A DNA stretch of 64,000 nt from SIG565 sp045590755. Its GTDB lineage: Bacteria > Bacillota > Clostridia > Oscillospirales > Acutalibacteraceae. Position numbers and translations under genes: made by a program. This document shows, one piece after another, positions 40,450-49,484 of the stretch. The DNA is taken from positions 1-64,000 of the forward strand of contig JAZNRP010000026.1 of assembly GCA_045590755.1 (NCBI GenBank). Reading direction: 5' to 3'. Below the pieces are notes generated by a model. The model was not told where the DNA came from, did no database searches, and was given only the letters and a program-made list of their open reading frames with translations. Numbering within the stretch: the stretch's first letter is position 1; every line of letters starts with the position of its first letter.

Positions 40450-41592
40450 ATGGCAAGTTTATCACTTCGCAACGTTTATAAAAAGTACCCCGGCGGCGTT
40501 GTCGCCGTATCTGATTTCAATCTTGAAATCAAGGATAAAGAGTTTATTATTCTTGTTGGTCCTTCAGGTTGCGGTAAATCCACAACATTACGTATGGTCG
40601 CCGGCCTTGAAGAAATTTCTGATGGTGAGGTTTACATTGGTGACCGTTTGGTTAACGATGTTGCTCCTAAGGATAGAGATATTGCAATGGTTTTCCAGAA
40701 CTATGCTCTTTATCCTCATATGACTGTTTTTGATAACATGGCTTTCGGTCTTAAGCTTCGCAAGGTTTCTAAGGACGAAATCAAGCGTCGTGTTGAAGAA
40801 GCAGCCCGTATTCTTGATATTGAACATCTTCTCGAACGCAAACCCAAGGCTTTGTCCGGTGGTCAGCGTCAGCGTGTTGCGCTTGGTCGTGCTATCGTTC
40901 GTGAACCTAAGGTATTCCTTCTTGACGAACCGCTTTCTAACTTGGATGCTAAGCTTCGTGCACAAATGCGTACCGAAATTTCTAAGCTCCATCAGCGTCT
41001 TGGTACAACATTTATTTATGTTACACATGACCAGACAGAAGCTATGACAATGGGTACCCGTATCGTTGTTATGAAGAACGGTTTCATTCAGCAGGTTGAT
41101 ACACCGCAGCAGCTTTATCTCAAACCCTGTAATCTCTTCGTTGCAGGATTTATCGGTTCTCCGCAGATGAACTTTATTGAGTGTAAGCTTCTCGAAGAAA
41201 ACGGTGCTTTCTATCTTGAATATGGTTCTGAAGATACCAAAACCCGTGCAGGTGTTAAGTTCAAGATTAAATTACCTGAATCAAAGAATGAAAATGATTG
41301 CTTAAAGGAATATGTTGGCAAAGAAGTAATTATGGGTATCCGTCCTGAGCATGTTCATAACGAACCCGAAATTATTGCCGCTAATCCCGATAGCCTTGTT
41401 GAAGCTAATGTAGAAGTTACCGAGCTTATGGGTGCTGAAACATACCTTTATATGAATTCTGAAGGTCAGGACATCAACGCTCGCGTTGCTCCGTCAAACA
41501 CTGCGCGTCCCGGTGACAGAATTAAAATCGCTATTGAAGCTGATAATATTCACTTGTTTGACAAGGATACAGAGCTTACAATTACAAACTAA
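40450..41592 (+). CDS. msmK: Multi-sugar ABC transporter ATPase, MsmK/UgpC type
   Basis: 380 residues. Walker A GPSGCGKSTT is at 37-46, Q-loop VFQNYALYPHMTVFDNMAFG, signature LSGGQRQRVALGRAI, and Walker B VFLLDEPLSNLDAKLR. From residue ~240 an OB/TOBE domain follows, as in MsmK, MalK and UgpC, which often serve several carbohydrate importers. No permease or binding-protein gene is adjacent, fitting a shared orphan ATPase. Codon use (many GTT, CGT, GGT, TCT) is noticeably biased compared with neighbours, suggesting high expression. GGAGG precedes the ATG. A terminator follows. Confidence 0.94.
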   Translation: MASLSLRNVYKKYPGGVVAVSDFNLEIKDKEFIILVGPSGCGKSTTLRMVAGLEEISDGEVYIGDRLVNDVAPKDRDIAMVFQNYALYPHMTVFDNMAFGLKLRKVSKDEIKRRVEEAARILDIEHLLERKPKALSGGQRQRVALGRAIVREPKVFLLDEPLSNLDAKLRAQMRTEISKLHQRLGTTFIYVTHDQTEAMTMGTRIVVMKNGFIQQVDTPQQLYLKPCNLFVAGFIGSPQMNFIECKLLEENGAFYLEYGSEDTKTRAGVKFKIKLPESKNENDCLKEYVGKEVIMGIRPEHVHNEPEIIAANPDSLVEANVEVTELMGAETYLYMNSEGQDINARVAPSNTARPGDRIKIAIEADNIHLFDKDTELTITN

Positions 41593-41606
41593 TACGCGAA
41601 TATTTG

Positions 41607-41634
41607 AACCACCCGTGAAAACGGGTGGTTTTTT
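41607..41634 (+). terminator. msmK terminator
   Basis: AACCACCCGT (41607-41616) pairs with ACGGGTGGTT (41621-41630), with loop GAAA and T-run. Confidence 0.93.
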
Positions 41635-41667
41635 GTAATTAATTTGTAACATTTTTGTAAATAACTC

Positions 41668-41696
41668 TTGAAAAAGATATAAAAAAAGTGTACAAT
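41668..41696 (+). promoter_or_regulatory. Promoter for pucR-type gene
   Basis: TTGAAA (41668-41673), 17 bases, TACAAT (41691-41696). Confidence 0.65.
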
Positions 41697-41753
41697 ATAT
41701 ACATAAATTATATTTTGGGTTTTTATTGCGTTTTTACTAAGGAGGAGTTAATT

Positions 41754-42839
41754 TTGGCTAACAGATTATTTCAGAGCGTAATTAATCAAATGCGAGATAC
41801 GGTTGAAAATACAATTGGTGTTTTGGATGGCAATTTTAATATTATTGCTTGTAGTGAATTGGAAAAAATCGGTGAAGTATTTGCCGATGTTTCGGAAAAG
41901 GATTCTATTGGTGACGGTTTTGCAATAATTAACGAGCATACCGTTAAGGCAATTGGCTCTAACGAGGTTGGCGAGTTTTTTGTTTTTGTTTCAGGTGTTG
42001 ATGCAATTTCTGAAAAATATTGCTCAATACTTTCTGTATCATTTACAAACATTAAATTCTATTATGATGAAAAGTACGACCGTCGCAATTTTGTTAAAAA
42101 TATAATATTAGATAATATTTTACCCGGAGATATCTACCTGAAGGCGAGAGAACTGTGCTTTAACAGCGATGTTTCGCGCTGTGTAATCTTTATTCGTCTG
42201 CTTGATGAAAATGATGTCTCTGTTTTTGATGTTGTGCAGAATTTATTCCCTGATAAGAGTAAGGATTTCGTTATCAGTATTAACGAAACCGATGTAGCAC
42301 TTGTAAAGGAAGTAAAAAACAACATTTCTTCAAAGGATATTGAGAATCTGGCATCATCAATTGCCGATACACTTTCGGGAGAATTTTATTGTCATGTTGT
42401 CATCGGTATAGGCTCAACGGTTGAGAATTTGCGTGATTTAGCAAAATCCTTTAAGGAAGCACAGGCGGCGCTTGAAGTTGGTAAGGTGTTTGATACCGAT
42501 AAGACTATTGTAAGCTACGATAACCTGGGTATTGCAAGACTTATTTATCAGTTACCTACGACGCTTTGCGAAACATATTTACGCGAAGTATTCAAGCGTG
42601 GCTCTATTGAAAGTCTAGACCGTGAAACATTATTTACTATTCAAAAATTCTTTGAGAACAATCTTAATGTTTCTGAAACCTCAAGAAAGCTTTTTGTACA
42701 TAGAAACACACTTGTGTACAGACTGGAAAAGATTAAGAAGATTACAGGACTTGATTTAAGAGAATTTGACCACGCGATTATCTTCAAAATTGCTCTTATG
42801 GTAAATAAATACTTAAAAGCCAATCCTATCAAGTATTAA
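41754..42839 (+). CDS. PucR/CdaR-type transcriptional regulator
   Basis: 361 residues. The N-terminal ~250 residues are an undefined sensor region with VVIGIGSTVENLRDLAKSF and an EAQAALEVGKVF segment typical of the CdaR/PucR GGDEF-like domain. The C-terminal ~60 residues carry the helix-turn-helix: LFTIQKFFENNLNVSETSRKLFVHRNTLVYRLEKI and a KITGLDLREFD tail. Related regulators respond to purines, diacids or sugars. AAGGAGGAG seven bases upstream identifies the TTG at 41754 as start. It lies just after msmK, so regulation of sugar transport is possible but unproven; ftsE follows after 22 bases. Confidence 0.85.
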   Translation: MANRLFQSVINQMRDTVENTIGVLDGNFNIIACSELEKIGEVFADVSEKDSIGDGFAIINEHTVKAIGSNEVGEFFVFVSGVDAISEKYCSILSVSFTNIKFYYDEKYDRRNFVKNIILDNILPGDIYLKARELCFNSDVSRCVIFIRLLDENDVSVFDVVQNLFPDKSKDFVISINETDVALVKEVKNNISSKDIENLASSIADTLSGEFYCHVVIGIGSTVENLRDLAKSFKEAQAALEVGKVFDTDKTIVSYDNLGIARLIYQLPTTLCETYLREVFKRGSIESLDRETLFTIQKFFENNLNVSETSRKLFVHRNTLVYRLEKIKKITGLDLREFDHAIIFKIALMVNKYLKANPIKY

Positions 42840-42861
42840 TTGAAAGCGGGAAAATAAAACA

Positions 42862-43563
42862 ATGGATTTCGAAAAAATAGAGAAACCGATAATAGAATTT
42901 AACGGTGTTTCTAAAACCTATATCGGCGGCACTCATGCGCTAACTGATGTTAATATTAAAATTAATCGCGGTGAGTTCGTGTTTGTTGTCGGCTCGTCGG
43001 GCGCAGGTAAAAGTACCTTTATGAAACTAATTATGCGCGAAGAGAAGGCCAATACGGGCACCATTATGGTAAACGGCTTTAATCTTACAAAAATGCGCAG
43101 AAAAAATGTGCCCCACCTTCGTAGAACTATGGGAATTGTTTTTCAGGATTTCAGAATTATTCCTACAATGAATGTGTTTGATAATGTCGCTTTTGCAATG
43201 CATGTTGTCGGCGCATCAAACAAACAAATCCGTAAAGAAGTTTCCAAGGCACTTAGCCTTGTGGGACTTGGTCATAAAGCTCGTTCAATGCCCAATCAGT
43301 TATCGGGCGGTGAGCAACAGCGTGTAGGCTTAGCCCGTGCGCTCGTTAACAATCCTGATTTAATTATTGCGGACGAGCCAACAGGAAATGTGGACCCAAA
43401 TATGTCTTATGAAATAGTATCATTGCTTAATGCGATTAATCAGAAGGGCACCACTATACTTATGGTAACACACGACCACAATCTTGTGCGAGATTTCCAG
43501 CACCGTGTCATTATGCTTGATGGCGGTAAGATTGTTGCCGATAACGCGGGAGGTCTGGAATAA
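42862..43563 (+). CDS. ftsE: Cell division ATP-binding protein FtsE
   Basis: 233 residues, ABC ATPase. Walker A VVGSSGAGKSTFMKLIMRE from 43, Q-loop VFQDFRIIPTMNVFDNVAFAMHVVG, signature LSGGEQQRVGLARALV, Walker B LIIADEPTGNVDP. FtsE works with FtsX in the membrane to activate peptidoglycan hydrolases at division or in spore formation. It overlaps ftsX by one base. The ribosome site is weak (GCGGG). Confidence 0.95.
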   Translation: MDFEKIEKPIIEFNGVSKTYIGGTHALTDVNIKINRGEFVFVVGSSGAGKSTFMKLIMREEKANTGTIMVNGFNLTKMRRKNVPHLRRTMGIVFQDFRIIPTMNVFDNVAFAMHVVGASNKQIRKEVSKALSLVGLGHKARSMPNQLSGGEQQRVGLARALVNNPDLIIADEPTGNVDPNMSYEIVSLLNAINQKGTTILMVTHDHNLVRDFQHRVIMLDGGKIVADNAGGLE

Positions 43564-44573
43564 TGAAATTACACAGTATGAAATATCTCGCAGGCGAAGG
43601 CTGTAAGAATGTATGGGTTAACCGTTTAATGACCATTGCATCGGTCGGTGTTTTAACCGCCTGTATGGTTTTAATCGGACTTGCACTTCTTATTTCAATG
43701 AATGTTGATAAAATTATTGGAAATCTTGAGCAACAGAATGTTGTTATGGCTTATTTCAATGACAAAAACTCGGTACTTTATGGCGATGCAGACCCCATTT
43801 TAGCTGAAGGTGAAGAGTTTGATGTTGAAACGATTACTGACTCACATTATCTGATTCATAATGAAGAAGAAGCAAGGGCAGTTTGCAAAGAAATTGAAAA
43901 ATTAGATAATGTGGCTTCTGTTGAATTTATTTCAAAAGAAGAAGCTTTGGAAACCGTTAAGAAAACAATGCTTGAAGGACAGGACGAATACTTTGAGTTT
44001 TTGGATGAAGAAAACGGAAATCCGCTTTCTGACGGTGCACGAATTCACCTTAATGATATGGCTTCCTTTGATGAAACAGTTTTAAAAATCAAGGGCGTTA
44101 AGGGTGTTAACAGTATACAGTCTCAAAGTGATATGGCAGAAAGGATTAATTCTATAAAGAATGGTATCGGCGTTGCAGGTGCCTGGATTATCGGTATTTT
44201 GCTTGTAATATCACTTGTAATTGTATCTAATACAATACGCGTTACTATGTATAACCGAAAGCTTGAAATCAGTATTATGAAGGCGGTTGGAGCTACCGAT
44301 TCCTTTATTAGAATACCATTTGTAGTTGAAGGTATTTTAATAGGATTAATTTCGGCAGTCTTTTCTGAAGGTGTGGTATATTTCTGCTACCGTGTTGCAA
44401 CCGAAACTATGATTTCTTCACTTGATAAAAATCAGATTATACCGTTTGAATCAGCGGCGCTTATGCTTCTCTGTGTATTTGCAGCAATCGGCGTATTCGC
44501 AGGCATTTTCGGTAGTGTGGTTATGATTAGTAAGTATCTTAGAAAAGAAGGCAGTGAATTTTCCGCCATCTGA
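43563..44573 (+). CDS. ftsX: Cell division permease-like protein FtsX
   Basis: 336 residues. An N-terminal membrane helix (about 20-45) is followed by a large extracellular domain of about 150 residues, then three helices (about 205-330), as in FtsX. VSNTIRVTMYNRKLEISIMKAVGATDSFIR is the conserved intracellular loop after the second helix. The extracellular domain carries acidic stretches (NDKNSVLYGDADPILAEGEE). It transmits FtsE ATPase action to a murein hydrolase, probably the M23 protein encoded next. Confidence 0.92.
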   Translation: MKLHSMKYLAGEGCKNVWVNRLMTIASVGVLTACMVLIGLALLISMNVDKIIGNLEQQNVVMAYFNDKNSVLYGDADPILAEGEEFDVETITDSHYLIHNEEEARAVCKEIEKLDNVASVEFISKEEALETVKKTMLEGQDEYFEFLDEENGNPLSDGARIHLNDMASFDETVLKIKGVKGVNSIQSQSDMAERINSIKNGIGVAGAWIIGILLVISLVIVSNTIRVTMYNRKLEISIMKAVGATDSFIRIPFVVEGILIGLISAVFSEGVVYFCYRVATETMISSLDKNQIIPFESAALMLLCVFAAIGVFAGIFGSVVMISKYLRKEGSEFSAI

Positions 44574-44586
44574 TAAGGAGAATTTT

Positions 44587-45786
44587 ATGAAAAAAGCTTT
44601 TAAAAAGGCTCTTTTGGTGTTCTTAGTATTTGTGTTTATGTTTTGTTCTTTTTCTGCGGCAACGGTTATACCCGCAAAAGCCGATACCAAGAGTGACGCA
44701 TTAGCTCAGCTTGAAGAAAACAAAAAAAGAGAAGAAGAATTAAATGCGCAGATTGCGGCCGCAAAAAAAGATAAAAGCAAACAAACAGAACTAAAAAGAC
44801 TTTTGGATGAGAAAATCCGTAATTATCAAAAGAAAATAGATATTTGTAATAATTTAATTGCAACATATAAGGCGGAAATAGCCGCTAGTGAAAAGAAAAT
44901 TGAAGAAGCAAATAAGGCGATAGAAGATACCAAACAGCAGTTCAGACAACGACTTCGTTCGCTTAATAACAGTAACACCAATAATTCATTACAGGTATTA
45001 CTTGGGGCTGAGTCCTTTTCCGACTTTTTAATACGCATTGAATTAACCAAGTGTATTTCTGCACAAGATAACGCTTTAATTGATAGCTTGGTGGAATCAA
45101 TCGCGTCAATTAATCAGGAGATTGAAGAAAACAAGAAGCGTCAGGCAGAACAAGCGGAATTAATTAAGGATTTGAAGGCCGACAAGGCTGAACAAGACAA
45201 GTTAGTAGATGAAGTTAATGATGTAATTAAGTCTATTAATGCCGATATTAATGATGCACAAACAGAAATTGAAGCGTTAGAAGAGCAAAACGCTTATCTT
45301 AATTCGCTTCTTTACGGCGGTGATGTTGACGCTGTGTTTGACGGAAAGTTTATCTGGCCTGTACCGGGACATTACTATATTTCTTCGCCTTGGAATTGCG
45401 GCTGTAGTACCCACAAGGGCAACCATAAAGGTATAGATATCGCAGGCGGTAATATCAGAGGTAAGCCGATTATTGCGGCGGCATCCGGTCAAGTAACAAA
45501 GTTCAGTAATGACTGCACACACGACTATAAAAAGTATTCAAGCTGTGGTTGCGGTAACGGTTTTGGTAACCATGTACGCTTGTCACACGGTTATTATAAG
45601 GGTGACTCATACCTTACAATTTACGGTCACATGAAGGAAGTTGTATCGGGTATGTATATAAATAAGTATTATAATAGGGGTCAGGTTATAGGCTATGTTG
45701 GCACAACAGGCTTTTCTGCAGGTAACCATCTGCACTTCGCGGTAAGTGTTAACAGTGTTTATAAAAATCCAAGTAACTATCTATAA
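44587..45786 (+). CDS. Coiled-coil M23 peptidase (EnvC/PcsB-like) partner of FtsEX
   Basis: 399 residues. A signal peptide (1-27, ending near IPAKA) is followed by a long coiled coil (about 30-245) rich in EEL, KKR and NQEIEENKKR heptads. The C-terminal M23 metallopeptidase has GIDIAGG with the first His and Asp ligands, then YGHM, and HLHFAV with the last His. The domain contains two extra cysteine groups, WNCGCSTHKGNH and SSCGCGNGFGNH, that ordinary EnvC-type enzymes lack. AAGGAGA precedes the ATG at 44587. It lies right after ftsX, supporting activation by FtsEX. It ends one base into the VanZ-like gene. Confidence 0.9.
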   Translation: MKKAFKKALLVFLVFVFMFCSFSAATVIPAKADTKSDALAQLEENKKREEELNAQIAAAKKDKSKQTELKRLLDEKIRNYQKKIDICNNLIATYKAEIAASEKKIEEANKAIEDTKQQFRQRLRSLNNSNTNNSLQVLLGAESFSDFLIRIELTKCISAQDNALIDSLVESIASINQEIEENKKRQAEQAELIKDLKADKAEQDKLVDEVNDVIKSINADINDAQTEIEALEEQNAYLNSLLYGGDVDAVFDGKFIWPVPGHYYISSPWNCGCSTHKGNHKGIDIAGGNIRGKPIIAAASGQVTKFSNDCTHDYKKYSSCGCGNGFGNHVRLSHGYYKGDSYLTIYGHMKEVVSGMYINKYYNRGQVIGYVGTTGFSAGNHLHFAVSVNSVYKNPSNYL

Positions 45787-46283
45787 TGAAATTTAAAATT
45801 GTTTTAAGATATCTCTTTTTGATTTTGGCAATTGCTACTATGGTGTATATTTTCTTTATGTCATCACAGACTGCCGCTGTTTCTACAAAAAGCAGTGGCA
45901 GGGTAATTGAATCAATTGCAAAAATTCTGATTAAGGATTTTGATAGCTCATCACCCGAAAACAAAATTGAAATTATCAGGATGTATCAGGGAATTGTAAG
46001 AACGGCTGCACATTTTGCAATTTTTGCCTGTCTCGGATTTTGGGTAGGCGGACTTTCACTGACATATACAATGCCAACCAAAAAGCTTAAAACGCTTTAT
46101 TCTATATTGTTTTGTTTGGTTTATGCGGTGAGTGATGAAATACATCAATTGTTTGTTATAGGACGCAGCTGCCAACTGTCAGATATAATTATTGACTTAT
46201 TTGGCGCATTGTTCGGTATCTTAATTATTAATCTTTTTTATTTCCTGTTTAAAAAAATTTTCTTTACAAGAAAAGGTGGTTAA
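45786..46283 (+). CDS. VanZ-like membrane protein
   Basis: 165 residues with about four membrane helices. YIFFMSSQTAAVSTKSSG is the first segment, then HFAIFACLGFWVGG and VYAVSDEIHQLFVIGRSCQLSDIIIDLFG, the VanZ-family signature with the SDEIHQ acid/His motif and the conserved Arg-Asp pair. VanZ gives low-level teicoplanin resistance in enterococci; most chromosomal relatives have unknown cell-envelope roles. It overlaps the M23 gene by one base (TAATG), indicating translational coupling with the FtsEX set. Confidence 0.88.
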   Translation: MKFKIVLRYLFLILAIATMVYIFFMSSQTAAVSTKSSGRVIESIAKILIKDFDSSSPENKIEIIRMYQGIVRTAAHFAIFACLGFWVGGLSLTYTMPTKKLKTLYSILFCLVYAVSDEIHQLFVIGRSCQLSDIIIDLFGALFGILIINLFYFLFKKIFFTRKGG

Positions 46284-46286
46284 TTA

Positions 46287-46793
46287 ATGAATAGTAAACT
46301 GTTAATCAAACAGAATAGAGAATTGTTTGACAAGCTTCAAATTGCCAACCTTAATTGTAGGAGATTAACCGAAGAAAACAAGCTTTTGAAGGAAAAAATT
46401 GATTTTTTGACAGGCCGTTTGTCAGATGAATTTAAGAATAAAAGCGAAATTAATGAAGAAGTAAATGTTGAAACCGATATTACATCAGAAGAAATCGTTG
46501 AAATTGTTGAACAGCCGGAAGAGCCTATAATACTTTCACCTGAAATTGAGTACGGCTCAAAAATAATCGGTGAAATTGTTATGTCGGCTACTCAATACAG
46601 TAACCGGCTTTCATCTGAACATAAAGAAAATATTAAGGAACTGCTTAATTTAATTTTGGGTAGAACAGAGGTTTCAAAGGCAGAAATTTTGAATATTATT
46701 TCAAGCGATGTATCGTTTGATGCAAAGGTTGAAATGATTGATAAATCCCGAGACGAAGCAATTGAATATTTTAAAAGCGTAATGGAACAGTAA
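46287..46793 (+). CDS. Unknown 168-aa coiled-coil protein
   Basis: Not recognised. Residues 1-50 form a charged coiled coil (LIKQNRELFDKLQIANL, then RRLTEENKLLKEKIDFL), residues 55-85 are acidic and low complexity (TSEEIVEIVEQPEEP), and residues 90-168 form an alpha-helical domain with SAEILN-like and DEAIEYFKSVM segments. No signal or membrane helix is seen. It begins 4 bases after the VanZ-like gene and ends at a terminator, so it belongs to the ftsEX-M23-vanZ unit. It may be a division or DNA-related accessory protein; that is speculation. Confidence 0.65.
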   Translation: MNSKLLIKQNRELFDKLQIANLNCRRLTEENKLLKEKIDFLTGRLSDEFKNKSEINEEVNVETDITSEEIVEIVEQPEEPIILSPEIEYGSKIIGEIVMSATQYSNRLSSEHKENIKELLNLILGRTEVSKAEILNIISSDVSFDAKVEMIDKSRDEAIEYFKSVMEQ

Positions 46794-46825
46794 GAAGGGA
46801 ATTTTCCCTTCTTATTTTGTTTTTT
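46792..46825 (+). terminator. Terminator of the ftsEX-M23-vanZ unit
   Basis: AAGAAGGGAA (46792-46801) pairs with TTCCCTTCTT (46804-46813), followed by a T-rich tract. Confidence 0.8.
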
Positions 46826-46883
46826 ACAGCGTTTATTTACTAACATTTCAGGTAATAATTTTATTGTACGGAGGTGTTGTTGT

Positions 46884-47648
46884 TTGTATAAAACAAAGGT
46901 GGTAATTTGTGGTGTGGACACTTCAAAATTACCGGTGCTTAAAGAAAGTGAAAAAACAGAATTACTTGCCGACTGTAAAAAAGGTGATAAGTTAGCAAGG
47001 GAAAAATTAATTAACGGCAATTTAAGGCTGATTTTAAGCGTTATACAGCGTTTTGTCGGTAGGGGTGAAAATTTAGACGACCTGTTTCAAGTGGGCTGTA
47101 TAGGGCTAATTAAAGCTATAGATAACTTTGATGACAGTCACAATGTTAAATTTTCAACCTATGCCGTGCCAATGATTATTGGTGAAATAAGGCGCTATTT
47201 AAGAGATAATAATTCAATAAGGGTTAGTCGTTCAATAAAAGATACGGCATATCGTTCTATGCAGGTTAAGGAGCAGCTTACCGCAAAACTAAACCGCGAG
47301 CCGACCGTAGCGGAAATTGCCGAAGAACTGCAGCTACCTGTAAGCGACATTGTAATAGCACTTGAAAGCATTGTAGACCCCGTTTCCCTTTATGAGCCTA
47401 TATATTCTGACGGCGGCGACACAATTTATGTGCTTGACCAGGTGGGTGACAATAATGATGACCGAAATTGGTTGCAGGAGATTTCTCTTAGAGAAGCAAT
47501 TAAAAATTTGAATGACCGCGAAAAGAAAATTTTAAGTCTTAGGTTTATGGAAGGTAAGACACAAATGGAGGTATCTGAAGAAATCGGTATTTCGCAAGCG
47601 CAGGTGTCCCGTCTTGAAAAATTTGCGCTTGAAAAAATTAAAAATTGA
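46884..47648 (+). CDS. sigG: Sporulation sigma factor SigG
   Basis: 254 residues. MYKTKVVICGVDTSKLPVL is the SigG-specific N-terminus. Region 2 has LDDLFQVGCIGLIKAIDNFD and FSTYAVPMIIGEIRRYLRDN; region 3 has REPTVAEIAEELQLP; region 4 has LNDREKKILSLRFMEGKTQMEVS and the HTH IGISQAQVSRLEKFALEKI. It directs late forespore transcription after engulfment. The TTG start is set by GGAGGTG seven bases upstream. No sigE or spoIIGA precedes it as in Bacillus. A ylmC/ymxH gene follows. Confidence 0.96.
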   Translation: MYKTKVVICGVDTSKLPVLKESEKTELLADCKKGDKLAREKLINGNLRLILSVIQRFVGRGENLDDLFQVGCIGLIKAIDNFDDSHNVKFSTYAVPMIIGEIRRYLRDNNSIRVSRSIKDTAYRSMQVKEQLTAKLNREPTVAEIAEELQLPVSDIVIALESIVDPVSLYEPIYSDGGDTIYVLDQVGDNNDDRNWLQEISLREAIKNLNDREKKILSLRFMEGKTQMEVSEEIGISQAQVSRLEKFALEKIKN

Positions 47649-47693
47649 AAATTTTTAATTTTGTTTTCATATAAATTATTGGGAGTGATTTAT

Positions 47694-47945
47694 ATGATAT
47701 TCAGAATTGATGAGTTAAAAGATAAACAAGTTGTTTGTGTAAAAAACGGCGGTATTTTAGGTAATGTTTCCGATATTGAGTTTGACACAGAATCAGGCCA
47801 GCTTACCGCCATAGTAATTTTCGGCAAAAATCATTTTTTAGGACTTTTTGGTAAGGAAAATGATATTGTAATTCCCTGGGATGAGATAGAAGTTATAGGC
47901 AACGAAACAATACTTGTTAATTACGATGTCGTGAAATTTTCATAA
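47694..47945 (+). CDS. YlmC/YmxH-family sporulation protein (PRC-barrel)
   Basis: 83 residues, a small beta-barrel: RIDELKDKQVVCVKNGGILG, then DIEFDTESGQLTAIVIFG and VIPWDEIEVIGNETILV. This matches the PRC-barrel YlmC/YmxH group, found in spore formers and linked to sporulation. The molecular role is not known. GGGAGTG precedes the ATG at 47694. It follows sigG after 45 bases and ends at a strong terminator; co-transcription with sigG is plausible. Confidence 0.88.
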   Translation: MIFRIDELKDKQVVCVKNGGILGNVSDIEFDTESGQLTAIVIFGKNHFLGLFGKENDIVIPWDEIEVIGNETILVNYDVVKFS

Positions 47946-47947
47946 AA

Positions 47948-47981
47948 CAAAAAAGAGCAAAGTAAACCTTTGCTCTTTTTT
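47948..47981 (+). terminator. Terminator after ylmC-type gene
   Basis: AAAAAAGAGCAAAG pairs with CTTTGCTCTTTTTT around a TAAAC loop. Confidence 0.92.
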
Positions 47982-48056
47982 ACATAATCTTACCCTTATA
48001 AAAAAAACTTTAATGCGCAAATTAATATTTGCAGAATGGTTTTAAGGGGTGAAATT

Positions 48057-49307
48057 ATGAATTCTGTTGCAAAATTTTTCAAAGCTTTATCAATGATTTT
48101 TTTAATTTTGGCGGTAGCGGTATTCGGCACTATATTTTTTGTTGATAAGAATACCGAAACAAGCTATAAAATAATAGGCAAGACCGATTTAACTATCAGT
48201 AGCAATATACCAATTCAGGTATCGCCCTGTGAAGATGTAAAGGCGAATACCGAGATTTTTACTAAAGTTGGCTCAAAGTATGATGTTGAGCTCAAAATTT
48301 TTGGTATAATTCCTGTAAAACGGGCAAATGTGGAAGTTGTGGACGATATGTATGTATCGGTATTGGGTAGTCCATTTGGGATGAAAATTTATACGGATGG
48401 CGTGTTGATAATTGACATTAGTGATGTTGATTCAAAGAACGGTTATGTTAAGCCCGCAAATATCTGTGGCTTAGAAATAGGTGATTTTATACTCTCAATT
48501 GATGGCCAAAAAGTGTATACAAACGAAGATGTCGCCGGAATTATTGAGAAATCGGGCGGTAAAGAGTTATCACTTGTGATTAAGCGAGACAATGTTATAA
48601 AAAATATAATTTTAATTCCCGTACTGTCAAAAAGTACAAAAACCTATAAGGCGGGTATCTGGGTAAGAGATAGCTCCGCTGGGATTGGTACACTCACTTT
48701 CTATTGTCCTACAAATAATGTGATTTGCGGACTCGGTCACAGTGTTACCGATAACGATACGGGGAAAATGCTAACTGTAGGCTCGGGTGAAATGGTTGGT
48801 GCCGAAATTGTATCACTCACTAAGGCGCAAAGCGGTGCACCCGGTGAACTGCACGGAAGACTTTTGTCTAATAAATATGCCAATTTTTCCTTAAACAGTA
48901 ATACGGGTGTGTACGGCGTGTGCGATAAGACTGTATCATTAGAAAATATGATGCAAATAGCTCTAAAACAGGAAATCAAAAATGGAGATGCATATATACT
49001 AACTACAGTAGATAACAATACTCCCAAAGAATACAAATGTAAGATATCATTAAATAAGTCTTCAGGCGAATTACAGAATTTAATTGTTGAAATAACCGAT
49101 GAAGAATTGCTTTCAAAAACAGGTGGTATAGTACAGGGTATGAGCGGTAGTCCCATCATCCAGAATGGCAAACTAATTGGCGCTGTAACTCATGTGCTTA
49201 TAGATAACCCAAATAAAGGCTACGGCATATTTGCCGAAACAATGCTCGAAACCGCACAATCGGTAGGGAATGACCTGAGCGTCGTTCCGCAAAAAGACGC
49301 ATCGTAA
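48057..49307 (+). CDS. spoIVB: SpoIVB peptidase (S55 family)
   Basis: 416 residues. An N-terminal membrane helix (about 10-30) is followed by a PDZ domain (about 105-190, with CGLEIGDFILSIDGQKV). The S55 protease domain has NVICGLGHSVTD with the catalytic His and GMSGSPIIQNGKLIGAVTHVL with the catalytic Ser. SpoIVB is made in the forespore, usually by sigma-G, and cleaves SpoIVFA to trigger pro-sigma-K processing. AAGGGGTG precedes the ATG at 48057; a longer frame begins at 48036. It is a single-gene unit. recN and spo0A, its usual Bacillus neighbours, are absent here. Confidence 0.95.
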   Translation: MNSVAKFFKALSMIFLILAVAVFGTIFFVDKNTETSYKIIGKTDLTISSNIPIQVSPCEDVKANTEIFTKVGSKYDVELKIFGIIPVKRANVEVVDDMYVSVLGSPFGMKIYTDGVLIIDISDVDSKNGYVKPANICGLEIGDFILSIDGQKVYTNEDVAGIIEKSGGKELSLVIKRDNVIKNIILIPVLSKSTKTYKAGIWVRDSSAGIGTLTFYCPTNNVICGLGHSVTDNDTGKMLTVGSGEMVGAEIVSLTKAQSGAPGELHGRLLSNKYANFSLNSNTGVYGVCDKTVSLENMMQIALKQEIKNGDAYILTTVDNNTPKEYKCKISLNKSSGELQNLIVEITDEELLSKTGGIVQGMSGSPIIQNGKLIGAVTHVLIDNPNKGYGIFAETMLETAQSVGNDLSVVPQKDAS

Positions 49308-49314
49308 AAGAATT

Positions 49315-49360
49315 TAGGTGTCGGAACTCAAATTTTTTGAATTCCGACACCTATTTTATT
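49315..49360 (+). terminator. spoIVB terminator
   Basis: TAGGTGTCGGAA (49315-49326) pairs with TTCCGACACCTA (49342-49353), then TTTTA. Confidence 0.88.
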
Positions 49361-49365
49361 AAATA

Positions 49366-49394
49366 TTGCTTTTTGTTTCTGTCTGCTATATAAT
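49366..49394 (+). promoter_or_regulatory. Promoter for trkA-trkH
   Basis: TTGCTT (49366-49371), 17 bases, TATAAT (49389-49394). Confidence 0.6.
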
Positions 49395-49484
49395 ATTAAT
49401 ATGCTTAAAGGTATTTTTAAGCTTTATAGTGCAAAACTTTATTTTTTCAAAATCAGCAAGTTGAAAATCAAGGGAGAAGTAAAG

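Noticed and set aside
46792..46883. Sigma-F/sigma-G promoter before sigG
   Set aside because: No convincing match to the known consensus within the 90-base gap.
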